From positions 1,435,155 to 1,499,154 of the forward strand of contig NW_023998517.1 in the NCBI RefSeq assembly GCF_014805625.2: DNA of 64,000 nt, written 5' to 3'. Made by a program: the position numbers and the translations under genes. The notes under the pieces were generated by a model. The model was not told where the DNA came from and did no database searches. It saw only the letters and a program-made list of their open reading frames with translations. Source of the DNA: Glossina fuscipes (taxonomy: Eukaryota; Arthropoda; Insecta; Diptera; Glossinidae). Below, one piece after another: positions 12,099 to 21,655 of the stretch. Positions within the stretch are counted from its first letter, which is position 1, and every line of letters begins with the position of its first letter.

Positions 12099-13151
12099 AT
12101 GGAGTGTTTATATACACCTTGTCGGGCGAAATCAGGCCCGGATTCTGAAAGATTCGTTTCTTGTTGGCTCTGCGAGCGCTTCGGTCATGCAAAGTGTGCC
12201 GGTATTCTCGGCCGTGCTGCTGATGCAGTCGCTGATCCTTCTAAAGGCTTAAGATGGTCATGTCCTGACTGTAGGCAGAGGGACATTGACTTTTATAAAC
12301 TTTTCACGGAGACCCGTTATGGTTTCTCGGAATTGAGTAGAAATCTCGGCTCCTTGTGGGAAAAGTTTGAGCTCATTAAGTCTAGGTTTGATGAGTGTCG
12401 CTTTATTGGACACTCATCTTCTACTCGTAGCGTAGCGTGTGGGACGTCACCTCTGGCTTTCTCCAAATCTAATTCGTTGGTACAAGTTACCGCTCCTTCT
12501 AACTCTAAAATGAATAGTAATGTTTCCGATATTGCTGAGTCGGTTGGTAGCAAAACAGTTACAAACAAACCGGCAAGTCCATCGGTTTTAAGCTACGCTG
12601 AAGTGGCAAGGGTATCTCCGCCCAGAGCCGCCACTCACTCTGATCAAGTGCCATCGCCTAAAAGTAATAAAGAGAAAGATAAGTCATCCTCTCCTCCTGC
12701 CTGTTCGCGTGTGAATGCTGGTCACCAGACTGGGCAAGTCTCACAAGCTGCCGGTACAAGGGTGATAACCCCATCTATATTTTCCCCAACTCGAAACTCT
12801 CCTACTGTGAACCCCCCTCCTGTTCCAAATAATGACATTTGCTTGACGGCAGTTCCTCCCAGAAAAGCAATATTTGTGTCAAGACTGACACCTGAAACAT
12901 CGGTGGATAACATAAAAGGTTATCTGGCGACGAAAGTCCCATCAGTCAACTTAAAGCGTGTTAGCATCTTCAAAATGGCTCCTTCTCAAGCTAGGGCAAT
13001 CTCCTCTTTTAAAATATTAGTTCCGACTGAAAACAGTGATATGTTGTTAAATAAATCACTGTGGCCGGTAGGATCCTTAATTAAGGAATTTATCCCTCGT
13101 GATCGTCCCCGTAATACCAAGGCAATAGTCTTGTCGCCTTCAAAAAACTAA
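12099..13151 (+). CDS. LINE ORF1 protein (PHD finger + RRM-like domain), 350 aa
   Basis: This is the RNA-binding or chaperone-type first protein of the retrotransposon, expected to coat the element RNA. Residues 3-58 form a C4HC3 PHD-like zinc finger: C3, C8, C22, C25, H30, C33, C55 and C58, with the usual Trp (W53) two residues before the last Cys pair. Residues about 60-250 are Ser/Pro/Thr-rich and probably disordered. Residues about 255-335 look like an RRM fold, with an RNP2-like IFVSRL at 258-263 and a later SSFKILVP strand. The ATG is the first in frame after a stop at 12090-12092, only 44 bases from the assembly gap, so it is the natural start. The protein ends ...SPSKN at a UAA, and the codons for K-N form a -1 slippery site. 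PHD-type ORF1 proteins are known in CR1-like LINEs; the RRM call is by pattern only. Confidence 0.9.
   Translation: MECLYTPCRAKSGPDSERFVSCWLCERFGHAKCAGILGRAADAVADPSKGLRWSCPDCRQRDIDFYKLFTETRYGFSELSRNLGSLWEKFELIKSRFDECRFIGHSSSTRSVACGTSPLAFSKSNSLVQVTAPSNSKMNSNVSDIAESVGSKTVTNKPASPSVLSYAEVARVSPPRAATHSDQVPSPKSNKEKDKSSSPPACSRVNAGHQTGQVSQAAGTRVITPSIFSPTRNSPTVNPPPVPNNDICLTAVPPRKAIFVSRLTPETSVDNIKGYLATKVPSVNLKRVSIFKMAPSQARAISSFKILVPTENSDMLLNKSLWPVGSLIKEFIPRDRPRNTKAIVLSPSKN
13142..13148 (+). promoter_or_regulatory. Candidate -1 ribosomal frameshift site, A AAA AAC
   Basis: In the ORF1 frame the end reads TCA AAA AAC TAA. The seven bases A AAA AAC match the X XXY YYZ rule exactly and are the same heptamer used at retroviral gag-pro junctions (MMTV, HTLV-1). 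The ORF1 stop codon follows immediately. A -1 slip here continues as AAA AAA CTA ATT in the frame that runs open through ORF2. The alternative is that an ancestral A7 run fused the ORFs and one A was lost here by mutation or by a sequencing error. Confidence 0.5.
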
Positions 13152-16030
13152 TTGTTTCTTCAGGCCCACTATCTCTCATTTATCAAAATGTTAGGGGCCT
13201 AAATTCGAAAATTCGTTCCACTTTTCTAAATTCAGTGAGCACGGAATTTTTCTGTTTGGCCTTTACTGAAACCTGGCTAAAACCCGATCTACATTCGTCG
13301 GAACTTTTTCATAATTCTTTCCAAGTGTTTAGAAATGATCGAGTAAATCGCATTGGTGGTGGTGTATTAATTGCCATATCTGCGTCAGTCCCGTCCAATT
13401 TAATTGAATTTCCCACTTCTCCTGACGTTGAATTTATCGCTATTCGTGCGAATATGCCTGATAAACATCTATTCATAACCTGCTCCTATATTCCCCCAAA
13501 TTCTGATATCTCCATTTACGGGAAACACGCTGCCCTCATTTGTGAAGTGGCCAAGCGGTCTAGACCCACCGATTTGGTCGTTGCATTGGGTGACTTCAAT
13601 TTGCCTCAAGTCACTTGGTGTAACACTGATAATTCTGGCTGTTTGGTTCCTACTTCAACGTCTGATAGGGCTGTTGTGTTCCTTAATGAATTGTTTGATC
13701 ATAATTTGGGTCAATATAATCGTATCCCTAATTGTAATGGTAGACTGCTTGATCTCTGCTTTGCCAATTTTCCCGAGATTTACGTAAATCGTTGCCCACC
13801 TTTTAGTTTACCTGAGGATCCTTATCATCCATCAATATGCATTTCCTTTCATCATATTAATGATGGTTTGTTGGAATGCCTTAATGTGCCAACTCAAACT
13901 TGTTTAAATAATTATTATGATTTTCATAAAATCAATATTGTATTACTAAAACATCGTCTTTCACATCTGACGCTTGATTTCTCAACCGGTAGTATTGAAA
14001 ACTTAATGCCATCGTTCTACAATACATTAAATCTAGCTATTGCTGCATCTGTTCCGATCAAGCATTGTCGACCTCGAAGCAGATGTCCCCCGTGGTTTAA
14101 TAAGACAATTAAATATCACAAGAATAGAAAAAACTCGCTATTCAAAAAATATTCGAAAAGTGGCTCTGCGCTTGACTATTTCGCTTACTCGGTGGCGAGG
14201 CATAGATTTAACTCCCTCAACCATCATTATTACTGCAGATACCTTCAGTTCATTAAATCCTCTCTGTTTGCTAATCCTAAATTCTTCTTTAAATTTGTTA
14301 ACTCTAAAAGAAAAATTTCCACATATCCCTCTCATGTTTCTTTTAATGGCTCTGGTTCCTCGGATGATTTTGAAATCTCAAATCTATTTGCTGAGTATTT
14401 CCGACGAAACTTTTCGATTGCTAATTTTGAGTTATCAGGAAACTACCCATATCCTATAACTAACTCGGTTTCAATACCTAACTTGGTTATTTCGGAAGAT
14501 GATGTTTTCAAAGGGTTAAGTTCTCTAAAATACAGTTGTTCGCCTGGACCTGATGGAATTCCATCATGTGTACTTAAATCTTGCGCTGTCGAGTTGTGTG
14601 GTGTGATCTCAAAGATTTTTAACATGTCCTTGTGTTCAGGTGTTTTCCCTTCATGTTGGAAGAGTAGTTTCCTTATTCCTATCCACAAGAGTGGAAGTAG
14701 ACAATTTGTTGAGAACTACAGAGGCATAGCCAAGTTGAGTGTCTTGCCCAAGTTGTTCGAGCGTATTGTGACTCAGCATTTAGCCTTTGCCATTAATTCG
14801 TATATTTCTCCGCACCAGCACGGCTTTCGGAAAGGGCGATCTACAGTCACCAACTTGTTAGAGTTTACCTGTCATGTTTTCAAGGCTTTTTCTAGTGGCT
14901 CTCGCACAGATGTTATTTACACTGATTTAAGCAAAGCATTTGATTTGGTTAACCATAGACTACTTATCTTTAAACTCCAAGCCTCTGGTTTCCCACCCTA
15001 CTTAGTGAAATGGATAAGCTCTTATCTGCACAATAGATCCTTCAGAGTTTTGTTTAACTTCATTAGCTCGGATGAATTCCCCGTTACGTCTGGCGTACCT
15101 CAAGGAAGTCACTTGGGTCCCATTTTATTTAGTTTATACATTAACGATCTCCCATCGGTAGTTAATTCCAGCCAGATCTTAATGTATGCTGATGATGTGA
15201 AACTGTTTTCTTCCTTCTCTGTTGAATCGCAATCACATCAGCTTCAAGGTGATTTAGATAATTTTGTTGCATGGTGCTCTTTGAATCTCCTGCAACTAAA
15301 TCTGAGTAAATGTAAGAAGCTTTCATTCTCAAGAAGAAAGTCATTCATTACTCAGTATTTCATAGATTCGCATAAGTTGGAGGACGTCGATTCGATTACG
15401 GATTTAGGCGTCCTATTTGACCATAGGTTACGTTTTAACTTGCATATTGAGCTCTCGATTAGCAAAGCTAGGTCCGCGCTTGGTTTTATAAAAAGGTGGT
15501 CCAAAGAGCTTGATGATCCCTACATTACGAAAAGGCTGTACATGTGTTTGGTTAGACCCATACTCGAGTATGCCTCAGTTGTGTGGTCTCCTTCATATAG
15601 GTGCTACGTAGATTCAATTGAATCAGTTCAAAAGCAATTCTTGCTGTTTGCCCTTAGAAATTTGGGTTGGGATCCGATTGCCTCTCTTCCTCCGTATGAA
15701 AATAGGTTGCTTCTGCTGTCCCTACCGTCTCTTGAGAAACGTAGATTTGTTCTTGGCGTTTCCTTTCTAATTAAAGTAATAAATGGTGCTATTGACTCGC
15801 CTTCATTACTTGGTGAAGTAAGCTTCAATGTCCCTAACCGCTTCTCTAGGCACTTTATCTTGGTAAAGCTTAATCAGTGTAAATTTAATTATGAGCTGTT
15901 CAATCCGCTCAGAGTCGTTTGCAAGAACCTAAATGACGTCTACCACTTATTCTCGTTATCGGACTCTTTAAAGTCCATTAAAGCAACATTGCTTAATACG
16001 CGCGATTTACCTATGTCGTATTTAAACTAG
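13148..16030 (+). CDS. LINE ORF2: APE-type endonuclease and reverse transcriptase
   Basis: The enzyme nicks target DNA and primes reverse transcription there. Endonuclease motifs run in order: QNVRGL (13184), TETWL with the catalytic Glu at 13268, GDFN at 13589, a LLDL strand near 13749, and DPYHPSI with the catalytic His at 13826. RT motifs follow: PGPDGIPS, NYRGI, HGFRKGRS, TDLSKAFD with the first Asp at 14924, GVPQGS at 15092 and YADD at 15185-15196, then DLGVLFD and a C-terminal ILEYASVVWSP block. The frame is open from 13115 but holds no ATG until 13454, which lies after the QNVRGL and TETWL motifs. An ATG start would therefore remove essential residues. I give 13148 as the start because it is the first codon read after a -1 slip at the end of ORF1. 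A GTG at 13235 is also in frame but would lose QNVRGL. Length is about 960 codons, normal for jockey/CR1 ORF2 without RNase H. Confidence 0.92.
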   Translation, partial: LIVSSGPLSLIYQNVRGLNSKIRSTFLNSVSTEFFCLAFTETWLKPDLHSSELFHNSFQVFRNDRVNRIGGGVLIAISASVPSNLIEFPTSPDVEFIAIRANMPDKHLFITCSYIPPNSDISIYGKHAALICEVAKRSRPTDLVVALGDFNLPQVTWCNTDNSGCLVPTSTSDRAVVFLNELFDHNLGQYNRIPNCNGRLLDLCFANFPEIYVNRCPPFSLPEDPYHPSICISFHHINDGLLECLNVPTQTCLNNYYDFHKINIVLLKHRLSHLTLDFSTGSIENLMPSFYNTLNLAIAASVPIKHCRPRSRCPPWFNKTIKYHKNRKNSLFKKYSKSGSALDYFAYSVARHRFNSLNHHYYCRYLQFIKSSLFANPKFFFKFVNSKRKISTYPSHVSFNGSGSSDDFEISNLFAEYFRRNFSIANFELSGNYPYPITNSVSIPNLVISEDDVFKGLSSLKYSCSPGPDGIPSCVLKSCAVELCGVISKIFNMSLCSGVFPSCWKSSFLIPIHKSGSRQFVENYRGIAKLSVLPKLFERIVTQHLAFAINSYISPHQHGFRKGRSTVTNLLEFTCHVFKAFSSGSRTDVIYTDLSKAFDLVNHRLLIFKLQASGFPPYLVKWISSYLHNRSFRVLFNFISSDEFPVTSGVPQGSHLGPILFSLYINDLPSVVNSSQILMYADDVKLFSSFSVESQSHQLQGDLDNFVAWCSLNLLQLNLSKCKKLSFSRRKSFITQYFIDSHKLEDVDSITDLGVLFDHRLRFNLHIELSISKARSALGFIKRWSKELDDPYITKRLYMCLVRPILEYASVVWSPSYRCYVDSIESVQKQFLLFALRNLGWDPIASLPPYENRLLLLSLPSLEKRRFVLGVSFLIKVINGAIDSPSLLGEVSFNVPNRFSRHFILVKLNQCKFNYELFNPLRVVCKNLNDVYHLFSLSDSLKSIKATLLNTRDLPMSYLN
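13162..13200 (+). promoter_or_regulatory. Possible frameshift-stimulating stem
   Basis: AGGCCC (13162-13167) pairs perfectly with GGGCCT (13195-13200). Five of the six pairs are G-C and the loop is 27 bases. The stem starts 13 bases after the slippery heptamer, longer than the usual 5-9. The loop is large enough for a pseudoknot, but I could not identify a convincing second stem. A competing small hairpin, TTAG/CTAA at 13191-13202, is also possible. Confidence 0.3.
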
Positions 16031-16338
16031 CTTTATCCTTAAAAAGTCGTTACGTTTCGAAAATGAATTATTGTCAATTTATTATCGGTTGCCAGGCTTA
16101 TGCATGTTTGCGATGGCTTAGGGGTTCATTTGCAATTTGATCCTGTACCGGTTGTAAGTGTGCTCCTATGCTGATAGTGTACATGCTTTTTTTTCTTTTT
16201 TCTTTTTCTTTTTTTTTTTCTTCTTATTTGTTTTATTATGCTTATACTCAATTTTATTGTTAATTAATATTAGTTTTGCATTAAGAGCCTATTGAACTCG
16301 ACTGCTATTTGTTTAGTTGAGTTTCTAGTATAGGTGGA
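16031..16338 (+). other. LINE 3' UTR
   Basis: About 300 bases lie between the ORF2 stop and the simple-repeat tail. A long pyrimidine tract (mostly T with C interruptions) occupies about 16187-16230. No further ORF is apparent. In LINEs this region is recognised by the RT when priming starts. Confidence 0.75.
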
Positions 16339-16344
16339 ATAAAA

Positions 16345-16379
<35 letters not shown>

Positions 16380-16381
16380 AT
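16339..16381 (+). repeat. (AAAT)n tail of the LINE
   Basis: About ten AAAT units directly follow the 3' UTR. LINEs often end in such simple repeats rather than pure poly-A, produced by slippage during target-primed reverse transcription. The repeat marks the 3' boundary of the insertion. Confidence 0.85.
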
Positions 16382-16620
16382 AGCAGATATTGATCTACAA
16401 CTTGTGTATATACTCTGCAACGCAATCTCAAAATTAAATGCGATCTAATTGGCTTACTCACAAACCTACATACAATTAATGCAATGGTATACAAATTATT
16501 CTCTAATAGTTTGAGGCGATGGTTAATAAAGATTGTTTTCACAATGCGAAGAAGATGATTTATCCTCTCTTCGGTAACGTTCAAATGTATGGATTAAGGA
16601 CGATATAAATTATATATTCC

Positions 16621-16622
16621 GT

Positions 16623-16650
<28 letters not shown>
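16621..16650. repeat. (GTCT)n microsatellite
   Basis: Seven GTCT units, 240 bases downstream of the LINE tail, preceded by TATATATTCC. This is the (TA)n...(GTCY)n arrangement that mini-me elements seed, so it may be a relic of one. Confidence 0.9.
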
Positions 16651-16654
<4 letters not shown>

Positions 16655-17789
16655 GATAAATTGAACTCACTTGATAAACACGAAAGCAGGAAACTCGGAC
16701 TTGCACTTTTAGCAGTTGACCACGTAAGTCCAAAATTTATTATAGCTATTGATATACGACAGGGCATAAGCTATTACGAGGATCATATGGAAGTTCAATG
16801 AGAAAACAGGATTGATCCGTTTACAAACACACCTACCATAAAATGACCCATCTAATGGGCCATATATATGTTCAACGTTCCAAGTCCAAATATTTTCTTG
16901 GATAACCTAAAAAGCCAGTGGCCGCCACTGGTCAAGTGACATGTAATAGATCTTTGTTACTTTTTGAAACTAAACAAAACGAACATATTTGTTTAGTTTC
17001 GTTTCAACTGTAACAGGGACACGATTTCTTTTCTATTATCTTATACTGCTTTTCGACAAAAATTATTTTTACTTCAAGTTAACAATTAACATTGAGAAAA
17101 CAATGTATAATAATGTATAAAAATATGTATACTACGCTATGCGATTCATAGTATCGTAGTGAGAAAGAAATCCCGTTTCCCGAATCCCGAAGACTGGTCC
17201 AAAGCAGGACAAAATAGATTTTTTTCGATCTTTTTGAAAAAATTATATTCCGTTGTAACCGAATTTTATACCCATCACCGTTATCCTAAAAAAGAAAAAA
17301 ATCAAAGAAGTACATTTTCACGCTCTATAATACGGAATGGGCGCGGCTGATGTTTATTACTTTCAAAAAATAAAAGTTTTTGTTGCAAAGACGCGTGGGA
17401 GTCCAAGTGTCCGTAAGTGTTCCAAAATCCTTTGCAAATTTACAGACAATTTCTTCATTTTCACTAACGGGAGGATGATTCCCACAAATGCTACACAGTT
17501 GGGCAGGCGAAACCGCTTAGATGCCACCCAAATTTTAAACTCTCCAAGAATTTATTTATTTGTTGAGGTTTTCGAAGCTCGTTTATGAAGCGCGTTATAC
17601 ATAAATACATTGAAAAAAACGAAAAAATGTTGATGCACTATAACAACAGACAGAAGTGACTAATTTTTTCCTGTTTGTACAATTGCTACGGTATCGCCGA
17701 TAGAATATGCATTTTGTACATTTTTCTGCTATGGTTTATGAGTGATGAGCAAAAAATCAATTTTTTATTCCTTTTGAAAAACAAAAATT

Positions 17790-18019
17790 TTCTCAGTTTT
17801 CGTGGGGCTATGGGCTTCATTTTTGCGACCAGGAGAAGAGATACAACAGTCAGTCACAGGGCAGGCACAAAGGCTGATAAATGTACAGAGGGTTTCTTAA
17901 ATCGATTTAGCATTTGATGCAGATCAAGAATTATATATACCTTGTGGCGTCTCTGATGCTTCCTCCTGAGATGTGGCAAAATGAATATACCATCCATCCT
18001 TCGTGGATAGGTATAAAAA
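17790..18019 (-). mobile_element. mini-me/DINE-like repeat, family 1
   Basis: The minus strand begins with TTTTTATACCTATCCACGAA at 18019. It continues with GCATCAGAGACGCCACAAGG, the core TTCTTGATCTGCATCAAATG and CTAAATCGATTTA, then a TCTCCTGGTCGCAAAAATGA block. These align with 20832-21030 in the same order. The element probably extends left towards 17400, but the similarity becomes unclear there. A separate family-1 head, TTTTATACCCATCACCGTTA, sits on the plus strand at 17262-17281. Confidence 0.6.
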
Positions 18020-20831
18020 TATATCACCTGACGTCTACTCATTCCCGGTTGACATAATGCAATACTGACAGCAAACTTTTGCTCTAGTACTGTTGTCTTG
18101 AAAAACAGTGGGATAAGCGGTTACAAGCAATGCGAAAGAAAATTAATTTAAAGCTAATTTACCATAAGAAGGTACTGTAGAGTAGGCTTCGAGCGATGAA
18201 ACAGTATCGCATCCAGCGAATTAAATTTTCAAGCCAATCAGGATTCCGCATAATGATGTGCTTTTGCATGCTTCCGACGCATGCGGCAAACAATACTTAA
18301 TTAATGGAATGTTTGTTAAAATATCAATTAGTTATTGAGAACTGCTTTTGAGACTACCAGTCATTAATTATCATTGCAGACAAACATTAATTATTTTATT
18401 ATAAAAAGCAATCTCAACTCAACACCACTCAATCCTACTCACAATCGTTGGGTTATGTTTTATTTGTTAATAAGATTGTCACTTTATATTTCAATGGGAA
18501 CACATATGATTTTCATTTAAAAAGTTATCGGGTGTGGCTTGCGATTTATGAGAAGATTTCACTTCGTTTTAAGTCTTTTTGTTAAGAGAAAAACTTGACT
18601 TTTCATGATAAGTAGTTTTTGTAATGTAATTTAACACTTACCGCAATGTAAGTAAGTGATCTCTACTCAATAAAAATTTCACAATATTATCAAAAACGAA
18701 AAATCTTAGCAAGACCGCTTCACACTAAACGCACAAGAATCTGAAGATAGATGCTCTTCATCTGAAATCTGAAACTCAAAAAGCAAGCGCAACCTCTTCA
18801 ATTCTGTTGTTATTCATACTCTGTGGAAATTTCTTAATTATCACATCCTCCCTTTAATTCATTCGGGATATGAATCCATGCACATGTATATGAATATGAA
18901 TATATCTATATATGTATATATATACGTATATAGATATTTTAATCTTTTAAAATTTCTTTTCAAACAAATCTATTAAGTTAATAATGTCTGTCTTCTCTTT
19001 TCACAGAAATTTAGAAACAAAATATTAGAATTCTTTTTAATCATGGATTTATATATATATATATGTATATATATAATTGAAAGCATGTGCGTATGCTGTG
19101 AATGATAAAACAACCATAACGCATGCGTAAAATAAACATCATAACCGGTTCGGTTCGGTTCGGTTTGTTGAAATGAAACAAAACTACCACTTAGTGGCTG
19201 CCATAATGCTTATCTCTTAATGTAAGCACAGAGGTAAGGCAGGCAAGCACACAACAAACAATTGAATCAACAGCAGCAACAACAGTAACAGTAACGTTTA
19301 TAGCAAAGAGTATAAATGAGAAAGAACGATGTGAGATTACTTAAGAGCGATGTCATGTTGGTATTGGTGCTTATGGTGGTGGCGATAGTGGTGATGATGA
19401 TGATTTTAATGGCTTCCGAAATGATCATAGTTTAAAATTAATGGTAGACGGAGCTAATAAATGTCGCTCGTACGCTTTCTCAACGTCGTTTGTTATCTCA
19501 AATAAGGAGTTTTTTGTTTCTTTTTTTTTTCTTTTTTTTTAAGGTTTAGGATCAGGCGAGTTATGGACTCATAGTGACTTTTGTAATAAGATCAGAAAGG
19601 AAAGTCTTCGCAATACTATCAATATTTCACGCTCGTCGTCTCCATCACCTGGAGATACTAGCATATATATATATATATGGCATTCTCAAATCATAGTCTA
19701 GAATCTCGAGAGCATGGATAAGCTTCTTACTTGCTCAAGTATATTGTTATGGGTACAGATTATTAATTCCACATGCATAAAGTTCGTGTAGTGTTTTTTC
19801 TTCTTCTTTTTTTTTGTATATGTTAATAGCAATAATTTACTCTCCCTTCACTAACGTGTAATTTAATAACAACAACAACAACAAAAGCAAGCAAAGGAAC
19901 AACACATTTTTTTAAATTATAAAAAAATTAAAGATTTTTTTCTTATATATATATTTTTTTTTTTTGGTTTTTTTAATTTTTTTTTTTTTTTACATTTTTA
20001 TAAAAACCATCAATCAAGAAAGTGGCCACTAAGCAAAGTTTAACCGAATTGACCTGATGTGAAACACATTGAATGAATGCATGTTCTATCAAAGTACGCA
20101 ATAAGTAAGCGGCGGCTTATATAAATTTATACAGCAAACTTCCCTGTTTGCAGTCTAAACTTGAACGGGGTATGTGGCTAGCTGGTCGTTTCAGTTCAAT
20201 CTTTCTTCTTGTATTGTAAAGGCTTATCCTTTTACTTCACCGTCTGTTTTCTTTTTCTTTTTTTTTTTTTTTTTTGTTCTTCTCAGAGCATTGGTGGTTT
20301 GGAGACGCAGTATATAATATGCTGGTAATTGTAAATACCCTTTAGGGCGAACATTACTAACATCGATTATAGTACACAAGTTCAGGTGATTGTCGTTATT
20401 GCTATTGTTGTTGCTGTTTGGCTTTGGTGTTGTAATATAAAAAATTGCTATAATTTTATGAAAATTACATTTTGAACTTAATGCTCTTTGCTTGCTTTCA
20501 TGCTTTATTTTTCTCCGTATAAAGTACGATTTGCGAAAAAATAATTTCGATTTTATTTATAAGGAAAAGCCAAAGGTACTAGAATAACGCTTTGTCATGT
20601 CTAGCTTTCTTATATTAAACATGATTATTTAACATACATATTAAATTCAGCTTTTTATATATAAAAATTATAAACATATGGAGAAAAATGAAGTAACTTG
20701 CAACTTGCATCATGTAAGATAATTTAATTTTATTATACCCGTTTGTTGTTATGTGCAACTTTACTGGCACGCTTAGAGCTTAGTGGAGTTGCCATATTGG
20801 AATTTTAGCAACACTCGAGAGGGAAATATAT
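18020..20831. other. Non-coding, no gene seen
   Basis: AT-rich with long poly-T and (AT)n runs. No ORF is worth noting and no repeat is shared with other parts of the window. Confidence 0.7.
19143..19166. repeat. (CGGTT)n pentanucleotide run
   Basis: Four consecutive CGGTT units. Too short to suggest telomeric or centromeric satellite. Confidence 0.8.
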
Positions 20832-21655
20832 TTTTATACCCATCACCGTTGGGCTGAGGGGGATTGGTAAATACCTTATGTTGAAACGGTTGCAGCGCCC
20901 AGAGAAAAGCTTCAGAGACCCCACAGAGTATGTATATTCTTGATAGGCATAAAATTCTAAGTCGATTTACGCGTGCCCATCCGTCCGGCCGTGTAATGTC
21001 TGTTGTAGACAGTCTCCTGGTCAGAAAAAGCAAACTATCGACTTCACATTTGGCAGGAACGTTCGAAGTCCTTGCGCTCGAATTGGTGTTCAAAATGGGC
21101 CAAATCGGTCAAAGGACACGTCCGCAGTACCACGTAAACTGAGCACACCTTTCTTTCTTAAAATCAATAAAAAAATAGTTTTCGGTTATTACTTATAAGC
21201 AGCAGCGGAAAACTCTATAAAAATTTGAACGCATTTGCTGTGAATTATGCTATAATACATGCCCAATATGGGAAAAAATTAACCCCATAGTACAGAGCAT
21301 CGAAATTTAATTTTTTTTTTTTGCAATGCCTTTACAACGCCCAAAAGTAAGTTTGTCCATCTGTCCGTCTGCCCAACTGTGTAGTATCTGTCTCTTTTTC
21401 GCAAAATGAATATGTCGCCCACAAATTTTCAAAAATTACTCGAAAATCAGCCAAAGTTTTCAAAGCACCTGTCTACGGCAACTACACGCCCGTGCGACTA
21501 AAAAGTGAAAAAACTCCGCTTTTCGTATTTTGTGCTCTTTACTCATAACGTACAACACACCCGCCATGTAAATTCCCACTTTTATTTTGAAAGCAAAATC
21601 AGTCACCCGCGCCCACCCAATATGAAAATCTAGTTCTTTTGCTTTTCGTTTACTT
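20832..21655 (+). mobile_element. mini-me/DINE-like repeat, family 1
   Basis: Starts with TTTTTATACCCATCACCGTT. After about 100 bases comes a core TTCTTGATAGGCATAAAATT followed by TCTAAGTCGATTTACG and a CCATCCGTCCGG block, the layout described for mini-me elements of flies. The segment GAAGTCCTTGC...CAAATCGG.CAAAGGACACG recurs at 59680-59720, and CCCAATATGAAAATCTAGTT recurs near 59848. A short ORF in it (20930-21142) is a repeat artefact. Mini-me and DINE-1 repeats are considered Helentron-type non-autonomous elements; that assignment is by similarity of layout only. Confidence 0.62.

Larger units (their letters stand above)
12055..16381 (+). mobile_element. Non-LTR retrotransposon (LINE), jockey/CR1 superfamily, both ORFs intact
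   Basis: A two-ORF LINE. ORF1 encodes a PHD-finger plus RRM-like nucleic-acid-binding protein, ORF2 an APE-type endonuclease and a reverse transcriptase, and a 3' UTR runs into an (AAAT)n tail. There is no LTR and no RNase H domain, and no CCHC knuckle is visible. A PHD-type ORF1 is known from CR1-group elements, so CR1-like is my preferred placement, but the clade needs an RT tree. Both reading frames are free of stop codons, and the element is visibly more GC-rich than its flanks, so this is a young copy. The 5' end is hidden: the sequence emerges from a 100-N gap only 44 bases before the ORF1 ATG. I could not identify a target-site duplication because the left junction is missing. Confidence 0.93.

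Noticed and set aside
13235..13237. GTG as the ORF2 start codon
   Set aside because: The conserved QNVRGL endonuclease motif lies upstream in the same open frame, so a start here would delete an essential residue.
16339..16381. SINE-LINE pairing through a shared 3' end
   Set aside because: The SINE 3' end (CTCTGGCTAAATTAAT) and the LINE 3' end (TATAGGTGGAATAAAAT) are not similar enough to claim that this LINE mobilises the SINE.
20930..21142. 70-codon ORF as a gene
   Set aside because: Lies entirely within a mini-me/DINE-like repeat and is not preserved in the other copies.
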